Program-made: the position numbers and the translations under genes
Shown here: positions 8,970-17,826 of the stretch, piece by piece
Layout of the letters: the number at the start of each line of letters is the position of its first letter
Numbering within the stretch: the stretch's first letter is position 1
Notes under the pieces: model-generated
The model's database searches: none
What the model saw: only the letters and a program-made list of their open reading frames with translations
Told to the model about the DNA's origin: nothing
Assembly (NCBI RefSeq): GCF_030852425.1
Contig: NZ_NSDM01000003.1
Span: 434,001 to 498,000 of the forward strand
Length of the DNA stretch: 64,000 nt
Reading direction: 5' to 3'
Source: Saccharothrix longispora
GTDB lineage: Bacteria > Actinomycetota > Actinomycetes > Mycobacteriales > Pseudonocardiaceae

Positions 8970-10307
8970 ATGACCGCCCTCACCCGCGTGCGCCAACGCG
9001 CGGACGGCGCCACGCTCGTCTGCCTCTACCTGCTCGCCCTGCTGGTGGTGCCGGCCCGGCTGGTCCTGTCGTTCGTGCCGATGACGCTGCCGCCCGCCCT
9101 GGTGGTGGCGCTGCTGCTGGGCGTGCTGTGGTTGTCCGCGCAGATGGTCGACACGCTCGGCATCGGCAAGGGCCGCAACGCCCTGCGCACCGCCGTCGCG
9201 ATCTACCTGGCCATGCACCTGGCCACGTACGCCGTCGCCACGCGCCGCTGGCTGCCCACCGACGAGCTGACCGTCGCGGACAGCAGCATGGTGCGGATCG
9301 TGGCGACCATCAGCGTGGCCATCTTCGCCTGCGACGCCGTCCGCACCCGTGAACGCCTGGACCGGGTGCTCAAGCTGGTGCTGGCCTGCTCGGGCATGAT
9401 CGCGTTCGTCGGCCTGGTGCAGTTCGGCGCGGGCGTGGACCTCGCGTCGTACGTGAGCCTGCCCGGCCTGCGGGTGCAGGAGAACGCGTACTCGGCGATG
9501 GAGAGCCGGTCGATCTTCCGCCGGCCCACCGGCACCACGAACCACCCCATCGAGTTCGGCCTGGTGTGCGCGATGGCGGTGCCGCTGGGCGCGCACTACG
9601 TGTTCCACGCGCGCGACCACGGTGAGCCGCAGCTGCGCTGGTGGCTGTGCCTGGCGCTGGTGGGCCTGGGCGCGCTGACCGCCCTGTCGCGCACCGCGAT
9701 CCTGGGCATGGCGGTGTCGGGCATCGTGCTGGTGGCCACGCTGCCGCGCAGGCGCAAGCTCACCGTGTCGGTGCTCGGCCTGGGCTTCTTCCTCGGCGCG
9801 AGCCTCGTCGTGCCGGGCCTGTTCGGCACGATCCGCGGGATGTTCGCCAACATCGAGGACGACCCGAGCGTGAAGGCCCGCACCGCCGACTACGAGGCGG
9901 CGGCGGACCAGATCGACCTGAACCCGCTGCTGGGCCGCGGGTTCGGCACGTTCCTGCCGACGAAGTACACGATCCTGGACAACCAGTTCCTGCTGACCCT
10001 GATCGAGAACGGCTACCTGGGGCTGTTCGCGCTGATCGGCATGTTCCTGGCGGCCTGCTACGCGACGTTCCGGACCCGTTTCCTGACCCGGGACGAAGGC
10101 CTGCGCGGCCTGGCGAGCTGCCTGCTGGCCGCGGTGCTGGTGGGCGGGATCGCGTCGGCGACGTTCGACCTGCTGAGCTTCGGCGTGGCGACCGGCATGG
10201 TGTTCACCATGATCGGCCTGTCCGGCGCGGCCCTGCGCATCGCCCAGGCGGAGCGGGCCGGGGACGACCCCGTCGGCGGCGCGGACGGCAGGCCGTTCCT
10301 CGCGTGA
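8970..10307 (+). CDS. O-antigen ligase/polymerase family membrane protein (Wzy/WaaL-like)
   Basis: The 445-residue polytopic protein has about 11-12 helices and a large outer loop containing RRPTGTTNHPIEFG (184-197) and GRGFGTF followed by LDNQFLLTLIENG, the conserved features of the Wzy_C/WaaL family. It should polymerise or ligate lipid-linked glycan units at the outer membrane face. The ATG at 8970 lies two bases after the stop of the Wzz-like gene, so the two are co-translated. A perfect 13-bp hairpin follows the stop codon. Confidence 0.88.
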   Translation: MTALTRVRQRADGATLVCLYLLALLVVPARLVLSFVPMTLPPALVVALLLGVLWLSAQMVDTLGIGKGRNALRTAVAIYLAMHLATYAVATRRWLPTDELTVADSSMVRIVATISVAIFACDAVRTRERLDRVLKLVLACSGMIAFVGLVQFGAGVDLASYVSLPGLRVQENAYSAMESRSIFRRPTGTTNHPIEFGLVCAMAVPLGAHYVFHARDHGEPQLRWWLCLALVGLGALTALSRTAILGMAVSGIVLVATLPRRRKLTVSVLGLGFFLGASLVVPGLFGTIRGMFANIEDDPSVKARTADYEAAADQIDLNPLLGRGFGTFLPTKYTILDNQFLLTLIENGYLGLFALIGMFLAACYATFRTRFLTRDEGLRGLASCLLAAVLVGGIASATFDLLSFGVATGMVFTMIGLSGAALRIAQAERAGDDPVGGADGRPFLA

Positions 10308-10318
10308 ACCGGGGCAAG

Positions 10319-10355
10319 GGCCGGTGCCCGGGCGCACCGCGACCGGGCACCGGCC
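10319..10355. terminator. Bidirectional hairpin terminator
   Basis: Arms GGCCGGTGCCCGG (10319-10331) and CCGGGCACCGGCC (10343-10355) pair perfectly over 13 bp with an 11-base loop. It lies between the convergent O-antigen ligase and acetyltransferase genes. No U-tract follows, as is common in actinomycetes. Confidence 0.75.
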
Positions 10356-10435
10356 ACCCCCGGTCGGCAGGTGCACGCCGAGTGGGCCGCCCACCACCCC
10401 GGGTGCGGCGCGGTCTTCGCGCCGACCCGGCGCGT

Positions 10436-10996
10436 TCAGGGGGCGGTGACGAGCCCCTTGGCGCCCTCGACGTGCCGGGTGCCGCAGTCCGGGCACGCGA
10501 GCGAGGCGTCCAGGCGTCGACCGCAGGCGCACACCCACCCCTTGTGGCGGGCCGGGTTGCCCGCGACGAACGCGTGCGCCGGCACGTCCTTCGTCACCAC
10601 GGACCCTGCGGCGGCGAAGGCGTGCTCGCCGACCTCCACGCCGCACACCACGACGGTGCCCGCGCCGAGCGTCGCGCCGCGGCGCACCAGCGTGGTCAGC
10701 AGCTCGTCACCGCCGCGCTTGATCGCCGCACGGGGGCGCAGGTCGTTGGTGAACAGAACGTTGGGTCCGAGGAACACCTCGTCCTCGCACGTCACGCCGT
10801 CGAACACCAGCGTCCCGTTCTTCACCGTCACCCGGTCGCCCAGCACCGCTCGGCCCTCCACGAAAGCGCCGTCGCAGATGTTGCAGTCGCGGCCGACGCG
10901 GGCGCCCGGCAGCACGTGCGCGAACGCCCACACGCGCGTGCCGTCGCCCACGTCGTCGCTCTCGCACAACCCCTTCGGGTGAACGAAGACGCTCAC
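10436..10996 (-). CDS. WbpD-like hexapeptide N-acetyltransferase with C-terminal zinc ribbon
   Basis: The 186-residue protein begins VFVHPKGLCESDDVGDGTRV and continues as a left-handed beta-helix with hexad repeats through AAAGSVVTKDVPAHAFVAGNPA (about 129-149), as in WbpD/WlbB enzymes that acetylate UDP-2-acetamido-3-amino-glucuronate. The C-terminus carries a treble-clef-like CxC...CPDC arrangement (Cys156, 158, 168, 171) that can bind zinc. The GTG start overlaps the stop of the WbpE-like aminotransferase gene, so product handover is likely. The assignment to the 3-amino sugar pathway rests on pairing with WbpE- and WbpB-like genes. Confidence 0.85.
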   Translation of the reverse strand: MSVFVHPKGLCESDDVGDGTRVWAFAHVLPGARVGRDCNICDGAFVEGRAVLGDRVTVKNGTLVFDGVTCEDEVFLGPNVLFTNDLRPRAAIKRGGDELLTTLVRRGATLGAGTVVVCGVEVGEHAFAAAGSVVTKDVPAHAFVAGNPARHKGWVCACGRRLDASLACPDCGTRHVEGAKGLVTAP

Positions 10997-12087
10997 TTCA
11001 CGGCCTCCGCCAACGCCTCGACGACCCGCTCCTGCTGGGCGGCCGTGATCTCCGGGAACAGCGGCAGCGACAGGATCTCCCCCGCCACGGCCTCGGCCAC
11101 CGGGAAGTCGCCGGACGCGTGGCCCAGGCCGGCGAACGCGCCGGTCAGGTGGACCGGGGTCGGGTAGTGGATGCCCGCGCCGACGCCGGCCGCGTGCAGG
11201 GCCTTGAGGACGCGGTCCCGCTCGGCGACGCGCACCACGTACAGGTGCCACACGGGCAGGTTGCCCTCCAGCACGACCGGCGGCGTGACACCGTCCACAC
11301 CGGACAGCAGCGCGGCGTACCGGTCGGCGGCGGCGCGGCGGGCGTCGTTCCAGCCCTCCAGGCGGCGCAGCTTCGCGGAGAGCACCACGGCCTGGAGCGT
11401 GTCCAGGCGGCTGTTGAAGCCCAGCACGGGGTGCTCGTACTTGCGCGGCGACCCGTGCCGGCCGAGCAGCCGCACGGCGGTCGCGAGCTCCTCGGAGGAG
11501 GTGAGCACCGCGCCGCCGTCGCCGTACGCGCCGAGGTTCTTGCCCGGGTAGAAGCTGGTCGCCGCCAGGTCGCCCAGACCGCCCACGGGCACGTCGTGCC
11601 GCCGCGCGCCCTGCGCCTGCGCCGCGTCCTCGACGATCGGCACGCCGAACCGCTTCAGCTCCTCGACCGCGGCGGCCTGCCCGTAGAGGTGCACCGGCAG
11701 CAGTGCCCTGGTGCGCGGCGACAGGGCGGCGGCCACCAGCGAGGTGTCGATGAGGCCGGTGTCGGCCACGCAGTCCACCGGCACCGGCGTCGCGCCGGTC
11801 CGGGCCACCGCCTCGGCGGTGGCGATGAACGTGTTGGCGGGCACCACGCACTCGTCCCCCGGTCCCACGCCGAGGGCGCGCAGCGCGAACTCCAGGGCGT
11901 CGGTGCCGTTGCCGACGCCGACGCAGTGCTCGACGCCCTGGTAGGCGGCGAATTCCGCCTCGAACTCCGCGACCTGGCGACCGTCGACGAACGCGGTGGT
12001 CTCGAGGACCTCCGCCCAGCCCTCGGCGACCTCGTCGGCGACCTGCTCGTGCTGGGCACGCAGGTCCACCAGCGGGATGTCGATCAC
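10993..12087 (-). CDS. WbpE-like DegT/DnrJ/EryC1 sugar aminotransferase
   Basis: This 364-residue PLP enzyme shows the DegT fold: GVGNGTDAL (57-65), VVPANTFIAT (81-90), VEDAAQAQG (152-160) and the Schiff-base lysine in SFYPGKNLG (Lys183). Its start IPLVDLRAQ and overall sequence fit WbpE/WlbC-type 3-aminotransferases making UDP-2-acetamido-3-amino-2,3-dideoxy-glucuronate from the 3-oxo sugar. It is flanked by two acyltransferase genes with overlapping start/stop codons on both sides. The substrate is inferred; a 4-aminotransferase role is possible. Confidence 0.85.
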   Translation of the reverse strand: MIDIPLVDLRAQHEQVADEVAEGWAEVLETTAFVDGRQVAEFEAEFAAYQGVEHCVGVGNGTDALEFALRALGVGPGDECVVPANTFIATAEAVARTGATPVPVDCVADTGLIDTSLVAAALSPRTRALLPVHLYGQAAAVEELKRFGVPIVEDAAQAQGARRHDVPVGGLGDLAATSFYPGKNLGAYGDGGAVLTSSEELATAVRLLGRHGSPRKYEHPVLGFNSRLDTLQAVVLSAKLRRLEGWNDARRAAADRYAALLSGVDGVTPPVVLEGNLPVWHLYVVRVAERDRVLKALHAAGVGAGIHYPTPVHLTGAFAGLGHASGDFPVAEAVAGEILSLPLFPEITAAQQERVVEALAEAVK

Positions 12088-12743
12088 GAACCGTTCCCCT
12101 CTCGCAGCCGCCGGGCGGGGTTCCCCGCCCAGACCTCACCCGCGGGCACGTCCGTGAGCACCACCGAGCCCATGCCCACCACCGCGCCCGCACCGATCGA
12201 CACGCCTTCCCGGACCGCCGAGCCCTGTCCGAGGTAGGCGCACTCCCCCACCCGCACCGACCCGCCCAGCGACGCGCGGCCGGCGAACGTGACGCCGTCG
12301 CCCACCTCGTCGTCGTGCGTGACCAGCACGTGCGGCATGGCGACGACGTGCGCCCCCAGGCGCAGCGGCGTCGTCACCACCGCTCCGGCCAGCAGGACCG
12401 TCCCCGGTCCCACCACCGCGCCGGCGGCCACGGAGGCCGCCGGGTGCACCACGGACGCGTACCGGTCCTCCGGCAGGCCGAGCCGGGCCACCACGCCCAG
12501 CCGGCCGCGGGGCCGGTGCGCGTTGGCCACGCACACCAGCACCGCCGCGTCGGTCCTCTCGTGCACCAGGTCCGTCCCGCCGAGCACCGGCAGGCCGTCC
12601 AGGTCCGCGCCGTGGCGCGCCGGGTCGTCGTCCAGCGCGCCGACGGGGCGCCACCGCTCGGGGAGGAGGCGGACGGCCGCGAGCACCTCGCGGGCCAGTC
12701 CGCCCCCGCCCACCAGCAGCAGTGGCCGGGGTACCGCGCTCAT
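12084..12743 (-). CDS. PglD/NeuD-like sugar acyltransferase
   Basis: The 219-residue protein starts with LLLVGGGGLAREVLAAV (8-24), a Rossmann-like substrate-binding domain typical of PglD/NeuD, followed by a left-handed beta-helix ending in GSVVLTDVPAGEVWAGNPA. PglD acetylates the 4-amino group of UDP-4-amino sugars in bacillosamine synthesis; NeuD acetylates sialic acid. The ATG overlaps the stop of the large DUF4082 gene and its own stop overlaps the aminotransferase start. No 4,6-dehydratase partner is in the window, so the true substrate is open. Confidence 0.83.
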   Translation of the reverse strand: MSAVPRPLLLVGGGGLAREVLAAVRLLPERWRPVGALDDDPARHGADLDGLPVLGGTDLVHERTDAAVLVCVANAHRPRGRLGVVARLGLPEDRYASVVHPAASVAAGAVVGPGTVLLAGAVVTTPLRLGAHVVAMPHVLVTHDDEVGDGVTFAGRASLGGSVRVGECAYLGQGSAVREGVSIGAGAVVGMGSVVLTDVPAGEVWAGNPARRLREGNGS

Positions 12744-15700
12744 CCGGTGGTGAACACGACGTCGACCCAGTAGTTGGCGCCCGCGTAGGACTGCTCCGGG
12801 AAGCCCGAGCCGGCCTTGAAGAGCCCGTTCGGGACGCCTTCCGCGGTCGCGGGCGCGCTCAGCGGCGGCGCCGTCACCGAGTGGCCCATGAAGTACCCGG
12901 TGTCGACCGAGTAGTGGCCGTTCGGCGCGGTGTAGGACGCCACGTAGCTCGTGCCCGCGTTGACCAGGACCGGTTGGGCGAACACCAGCGTCTGCCAGCC
13001 GGTGGCGGTCTCGTCGACGAACGTCCCGGTCGCCATCACCTGGCCGGTGGCCGACCACAGCGTGCCGGTGTGGGTGCCGGTGTTGCCCGCGCCCTTGTAG
13101 AACCGGATGCCGGTGACCTGGCCGTTGGCCGAGGGCACGAACCGCACGCCCAGCTCGTAGGCGTCGCCCTCGTCGGCCGACTGGACCGTCGGCACGGTGG
13201 CCGCGCTGAACAGCGAGCACGGGCAGTCGCCCGCGGTCGTCGTGGTGAACGACCAGGTGGCCGGCACGGTCATGGCGTTCCCGTAGACGTCCGCGACGCG
13301 CAGGCTCGCCGTGTACGTCGTGCCGCCGCCCAGGGGCGCGGCCGGGGTCCACGTGACCTGCTGCTGGTTCGCCGACAGGGTCAGCGCGCCCGCGAGCTTC
13401 GCGCCGCCGGAGTCGACCAGGGTGAACTGCGCCGAGCCGAGGTCGACCGGTTCGTCGAACGTGGCGGTCAGCGGCGCGGTGCGGGACACGCCGGTGGCGC
13501 CGTCGAGCGGCGTGCGCCCGTTGACGACCGGCGGCGTGTTGTCGGCGTTGGGCAGGTAGACCACGTCGACCCAGTAGTTGCCGCCCGCGTAGGAGTTCGT
13601 CGGGTGGCCGGTGCCCGCGCGGAAGACGCCGTTGCCGCCGTCGCCCGAGGCCGGGGCGCTCAGCGGCCCGGAGGCCACCGAGTACCCGCTGAAGTACCCG
13701 GCGTCGACCGAGTACCTGCCGGTGGTCGTGGTGTACGACGCGGTGTAGGTGACGCCGGCCGACACGTGGACCGGTGCGGCGAAGACCAGCGTCTGCCAGC
13801 CGCCCGCCGTCTCGTTCTGGAACGTGCCGGTCGCCAGCACCTGGCCGGTGGCCGACCACAGCGTGCCGGTGTGGGTGCCGGTGTTGCCCGCGCCCTTGTA
13901 GAACTTCACGCCGGTGATCTGGCCGCCCGCGGTCGGCGTGAACCGGACGCCCAGCTCGTAGGTGCCGCTGTCGGCCGCCGCCGGGATGGTCGGCGTGGTC
14001 GCCCCGCTGAACAGCGAGCACGGGCAGATCACGGTCGGCGACGTGGTGAACGACCACGTCACCGGGTCCGGCAGCGGGTTGCCGTTGGCGTCGGCGATCA
14101 GCACGCTCGCCGTGTAGCGGGTGTTCGGGACGAGCTTCGCCGACGGCGTCCAGGTGACGGTCCTCTGGTCGCCCGACAGCGACAGCGAGCCGGTGAGCTT
14201 CGCGCCGCGCGGGTCGGTCAGGAAGATCTGGGCGGACGCCGGGTCGAGGGCCTCGTTGAACGACGCGGTGAGCGGGGTCGTCGCGGCCACGCCCGTGGCG
14301 TCGACGGCAGGGGAGCGGTCGGTCATCACCGGCGGGGTGGTGTCGCCGTTGAGGCCGTTGCGGTAGACGACGTCGACCCAGTAGTTCGTCGCGTTGTAGG
14401 TCGACTCCGGGAACCCGCCGCCCGCGCCGTAGCGGTAGACGCCGTTGGGGCCGTCCACGCCGTCGGCGAGCGCGCGCAGGCCCGCGTGGCCCGCGCCTGC
14501 GCCGGCGAACCCGCCGGGCGTGACCGAGTAGCGGCCGTTGGGCGCGTAGTACGACACGACGTAGGTGGTGTTCGCCTGCACCTGGACCGGCGAGGCGAAG
14601 GTCAGCTTCTGCCAGCCGGCGGCCGTCTCGTCCTGGAACGTGCCGGTGGCCATGATCAGACCGGTGGACGACCACAGGGTGCCGGTGTGCGTGCCGGTGT
14701 TGCCCGCGCCCTTGAAGAAGCGGATGCCCAGCACCTCGCCCTTGCCGTTGAAGCGGACCTTGGTGCCCACCTCGATGGGCGTGGTGTCGTCGGCCGTGTA
14801 GGTGGTGGGCCGGGCGAAGTCGTCCCACACCGTGCACGGGCACGTGGTCGGCCGCGGCGAGCCGGTGGTGAACGTCCAGGTCGTCTGCACGGTCTGGTTG
14901 CCCGCCGCGTCCCGGACGCGCAGCGCCGCGGTGTAGGCGGTGTTCGGGGCCAGCGCCTGGGCGGGCGTGAACGTGACCGTCTTGCCCTCGCCCGACAGCG
15001 CGGTCGAACCGGACACCGCGCCGCCCGGGCCGGTGACCGTGAACTGCGCGGAACCGGGTGCGACGACCTCGTCGTAGGTGCCGGAGACGGCCGGGGTGAG
15101 CGACACCGTGCCCTCGCCGTTCAGCGGGGCGTTCGACACCAGCAGCGGTGCGCGCAGGTCGGGGCCGGGGTCCGGCGCCCACACCACGTCGACCCAGTAG
15201 TTGCTGCCCCAGTGGGACTGCGTCGGGAAGCCCGTCGAGCCGAACCGGAACAGGCCGTTGACGCCGTCGACGCCGTTCCGGAGGCCGGTCAGCGGCTCCA
15301 GGTAGCGCTGCTCCTGGAGGAAGTACTCCAGGTCGTAGGAGTAGTGCCCCTTGGGCGCGAAGTAGGACACGACGTAGGTGGTGCCGCCGGTCACCGCGAC
15401 GGGTTGCGCGAAGACCAGCGTCTGCCAGCCGGTGGCGGTCTCGTCGACGAACGTCCCGGTCGCCATCACCTGGCCGGTGGCCGACCACAGCGTGCCGGTG
15501 TGGGTGCCGGTGTTGCCGGGTCCCTTGTAGAACTTCACGCCGCGCACGTAGCCGTCGCTGTTCGCGCGCCACTTCACGCCCAGTTCCAGCGGTGACGGGT
15601 CGCCGCTGTCGACGGTGTCCGGCACGTCGTCGTTCGTGAACAACCCGCACGGGCAGGTGCGCGCGTTGACGCCCGGCGTGGCCACGACGGGGTTCGACAG

Positions 15701-17587
15701 GTTCGCCGAGTCGTCCACCGCGCGGACCCGCAGGCTCGCCGGACCGGACCGGCTCGGCACGTAGGTGTAGCTCCACGAGGTCTGCCCGGCCTGCCACACC
15801 GCCGGGTGCCAGCGGGTGCCGCCGTCGGTGGACACCTCGACGCCGCCGACCTGGCCGCCGCCGTTGTCGGTGACCGTGCCGGAGAACGTGTACGCCGTGC
15901 CGACCGACGACACCGGCGGGACGGAGGTGAACGACACCGCGGGCGCGGCGGTGTCACCGCTGGCGGTCGCCTGCACCAGGCCCGACTGGAGGGTGGTCGC
16001 CCGCACGCCCATGTCGGCCAGGAAGTTGACCGTGGCCTGCTTCATCCGGATGTCGGACGTCGGCGTGTTGGTGAGGAACGCGTGCTCGTCGTCCACGCCC
16101 CACGCCCACTGCACCGTGCCCGCGCCGAACACGAGCGCGCCGCTGGGGTGCCTGTAGTAGGTGATGGCGTGGGTCTTGGTGTCCGGGGTGTAGAGGTCGC
16201 CGTGGTTCTGGAGCACGTACGGGCCGTCGTCCATGGTGACCGTGGTGCGCGAGAGCTGCGCGACGCCGGGCGGCTGGAAGCCGTTGTCCTCCACCGAGTT
16301 CCACTCGTAGCCGAGGGTGCCCGGCTGGAAGGTGTAGGTGGAGCCCGCGCTCATGCTCTGCAGGGACGTGTGCCGCCACAGCCGCATCTTGCCGTACGCG
16401 GCCGGCACCTGGAGGGAGTCCTCGCGGCGGCCGTTGACCGTGAAGATGTTGCCGAGCAGGGCGTTCTCGGGCCGTCCGCCGTCCTGCGGCGGGCTGTAGC
16501 GCGGGTCGCGCCAGGTGCCGGTCCAGTCGGCCAGGTTGTCGTTCTGGGTGCCCTTGGTCTCCTTGTAGCAGGCCATGGTGCGCCAGTCGGTCTGCGAGGA
16601 GTCGATGGACTTCTCCCACCGGTGCTTCCAGAAGATCTCGTTGCCGGTGAGGAACGCCATGTGCACGCCGGCGTCGCGGGCCGCCTCGACGTTGGCGCGC
16701 TGCTCGTTGGACCAGTACTCGTCGTGGCCGACGGCCATGAACACCTCGTGGTTCTTGATGAGGTGCCCGCGGCGCGCCGAGTCGACGTCGGTGGTGTAGC
16801 TGACGTCGTACCCGTTGGCCTCCATGAAGCGCAGCATCGGGTACTCGGCGTTGAAGATGAAGTTGTCGTCGCCGTCGCCGCCGGTGTACGGGCGGTTGTA
16901 GCTCACCTTGTACGCCTGGCCGCCCTGACCGGGGCCGTCGCCGAAGTACAGGCTGTTGCCGCCGTAGCGGTTGTAGGCCACCCAGGTGGAGTCCGAGGTC
17001 TGGAACAGGACCTCGGAGGTGCTGGAGTCGTCGCGGACGACGAACACGATCTCGTTCTCCGCGCCGGTGTCCCCGCGGTGCGCCCGCGCGTAGTACAGGC
17101 CGGAGACGGCGTCGGCCGGCACGTTCCAGCTCAGCGACGTCTGCCAGTTGCCGCAGTCGATCAGCGCGCTGCCGTCCGTGCCGCGCAGGCACGGGTCCTG
17201 GTTCTGCGGGGTGTTCCGGGTGATGCGCTCCTTGAAGTGCGCGCCGACGCCCTGGTACCAGCCGAGCCGGTAGATGTCGATGTAGTAGGACGACGCGCTC
17301 GTCAGCATCTTGAAGTCGACCCTGCCGCCGGGGTTGACGCTGATGTCCGTGGTGAACCCGAGGATGCCGTCGTCGCGGTAGTTCACCTGCCAGTCCGGGG
17401 TGCCCGTCCTGGTGTTCTCGCAAGCCACCTTGTTCACGACCGGCGCGTCGCACGGCGCGGCGGCGGCCTCGGGCGCGCGCAGCACCGAGACGACGACCAC
17501 CGTCGACACCACGAGGGCGGTCACCACCAGTAGTCGCAGCAGGTGCACCGCAAGCGCGGGTCTCGCCCGCGTCGCATCGGCGGTCAT
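12740..17587 (-). CDS. Giant secreted dimethylformamidase-like protein with four DUF4082 and Ig-like repeats
   Basis: This 1615-residue protein has an N-terminal hydrophobic segment (16-37) ending in an Ala-rich cleavage-like site. Residues of about 45-540 resemble the large subunit of N,N-dimethylformamidase (WYQGVG, VGHDEYWS, GNEIFWK, and a Trp/His-rich core). An Ig-like domain follows, then four DUF4082 modules (starting near residues 645, 916, 1186 and 1456, each opening with CPC and ending in NYWVDVV) separated by three Big_5-like domains opening with APL or PPV and ending in TWTFTT. DUF4082 domains are found in secreted actinobacterial proteins and may bind glycan; the catalytic activity here is unproven. 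The ATG has AAGGTG seven bases upstream. The position inside the glycan cluster suggests an extracellular amidase or matrix protein. Confidence 0.85.
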   Translation of the reverse strand: MTADATRARPALAVHLLRLLVVTALVVSTVVVVSVLRAPEAAAAPCDAPVVNKVACENTRTGTPDWQVNYRDDGILGFTTDISVNPGGRVDFKMLTSASSYYIDIYRLGWYQGVGAHFKERITRNTPQNQDPCLRGTDGSALIDCGNWQTSLSWNVPADAVSGLYYARAHRGDTGAENEIVFVVRDDSSTSEVLFQTSDSTWVAYNRYGGNSLYFGDGPGQGGQAYKVSYNRPYTGGDGDDNFIFNAEYPMLRFMEANGYDVSYTTDVDSARRGHLIKNHEVFMAVGHDEYWSNEQRANVEAARDAGVHMAFLTGNEIFWKHRWEKSIDSSQTDWRTMACYKETKGTQNDNLADWTGTWRDPRYSPPQDGGRPENALLGNIFTVNGRREDSLQVPAAYGKMRLWRHTSLQSMSAGSTYTFQPGTLGYEWNSVEDNGFQPPGVAQLSRTTVTMDDGPYVLQNHGDLYTPDTKTHAITYYRHPSGALVFGAGTVQWAWGVDDEHAFLTNTPTSDIRMKQATVNFLADMGVRATTLQSGLVQATASGDTAAPAVSFTSVPPVSSVGTAYTFSGTVTDNGGGQVGGVEVSTDGGTRWHPAVWQAGQTSWSYTYVPSRSGPASLRVRAVDDSANLSNPVVATPGVNARTCPCGLFTNDDVPDTVDSGDPSPLELGVKWRANSDGYVRGVKFYKGPGNTGTHTGTLWSATGQVMATGTFVDETATGWQTLVFAQPVAVTGGTTYVVSYFAPKGHYSYDLEYFLQEQRYLEPLTGLRNGVDGVNGLFRFGSTGFPTQSHWGSNYWVDVVWAPDPGPDLRAPLLVSNAPLNGEGTVSLTPAVSGTYDEVVAPGSAQFTVTGPGGAVSGSTALSGEGKTVTFTPAQALAPNTAYTAALRVRDAAGNQTVQTTWTFTTGSPRPTTCPCTVWDDFARPTTYTADDTTPIEVGTKVRFNGKGEVLGIRFFKGAGNTGTHTGTLWSSTGLIMATGTFQDETAAGWQKLTFASPVQVQANTTYVVSYYAPNGRYSVTPGGFAGAGAGHAGLRALADGVDGPNGVYRYGAGGGFPESTYNATNYWVDVVYRNGLNGDTTPPVMTDRSPAVDATGVAATTPLTASFNEALDPASAQIFLTDPRGAKLTGSLSLSGDQRTVTWTPSAKLVPNTRYTASVLIADANGNPLPDPVTWSFTTSPTVICPCSLFSGATTPTIPAAADSGTYELGVRFTPTAGGQITGVKFYKGAGNTGTHTGTLWSATGQVLATGTFQNETAGGWQTLVFAAPVHVSAGVTYTASYTTTTGRYSVDAGYFSGYSVASGPLSAPASGDGGNGVFRAGTGHPTNSYAGGNYWVDVVYLPNADNTPPVVNGRTPLDGATGVSRTAPLTATFDEPVDLGSAQFTLVDSGGAKLAGALTLSANQQQVTWTPAAPLGGGTTYTASLRVADVYGNAMTVPATWSFTTTTAGDCPCSLFSAATVPTVQSADEGDAYELGVRFVPSANGQVTGIRFYKGAGNTGTHTGTLWSATGQVMATGTFVDETATGWQTLVFAQPVLVNAGTSYVASYTAPNGHYSVDTGYFMGHSVTAPPLSAPATAEGVPNGLFKAGSGFPEQSYAGANYWVDVVFTTG
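12984..13087. repeat. Exact 104-bp intragenic repeat, copy 1 (DUF4082 module 4)
   Basis: These 104 bases, from ACCAGCGTCTGCC to GTGCCGGTGTTGCC, are identical to 15414-15517, while the flanks and the two middle modules differ. They encode the central part of a DUF4082 domain. Confidence 0.9.
15414..15517. repeat. Exact 104-bp intragenic repeat, copy 2 (DUF4082 module 1)
   Basis: This is the second copy of the repeat at 12984-13087, offset by 2430 bases in the same orientation and reading frame. Perfect identity between the first and last modules suggests recent conversion or duplication. Confidence 0.9.
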
Positions 17588-17615
17588 GGGGGTTCACCTT
17601 TCGAACAAAGCGGCC

Positions 17616-17634
17616 CGATCACCGGGGGTGATCG
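17616..17634. promoter_or_regulatory. Inverted repeat upstream of the dimethylformamidase-like gene
   Basis: CGATCACC and GGTGATCG form perfect 8-bp arms around GGG, 29 bases upstream of the ATG. The position suits an operator or a leader hairpin. The regulator is unknown. Confidence 0.45.
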
Positions 17635-17783
17635 CATCGGCACTACATCGACCAGCGGAGCGCTGTTGCTCCGATCGTCGCGGGAGTCGCGGTACGCGTT
17701 ACACCACAAGGGAAGTGGACGCACCACCGCTCACCCGACCGCCACGGCGAGCGGTGACCGGGAGTAGCCACTGTGCGACACAA

Positions 17784-17809
17784 CCCGTCCGCGGGCGCCC
17801 GCGGACGGG
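17784..17809. terminator. Perfect 26-bp palindromic terminator after the aminotransferase gene
   Basis: CCCGTCCGCGGGC followed directly by GCCCGCGGACGGG gives a 13-bp-per-arm palindrome 18 bases after the stop of the minus-strand DegT gene. It should end the upper glycan operon before the promoter region of the dimethylformamidase-like gene. Confidence 0.75.
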
Positions 17810-17826
17810 GATGTCGTCGGATCCTG

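Noticed and set aside
12722-15595. Open frame of 957 codons antisense to the DUF4082 gene
   Set aside because: A low-complexity Val/Arg/Gly/Ala product with no domain; the opposite strand encodes clear domains throughout.
15806-17533. Open frame of 575 codons antisense to the dimethylformamidase-like domain
   Set aside because: It has the same high-GC shadow composition and no ribosome site or family sequence.
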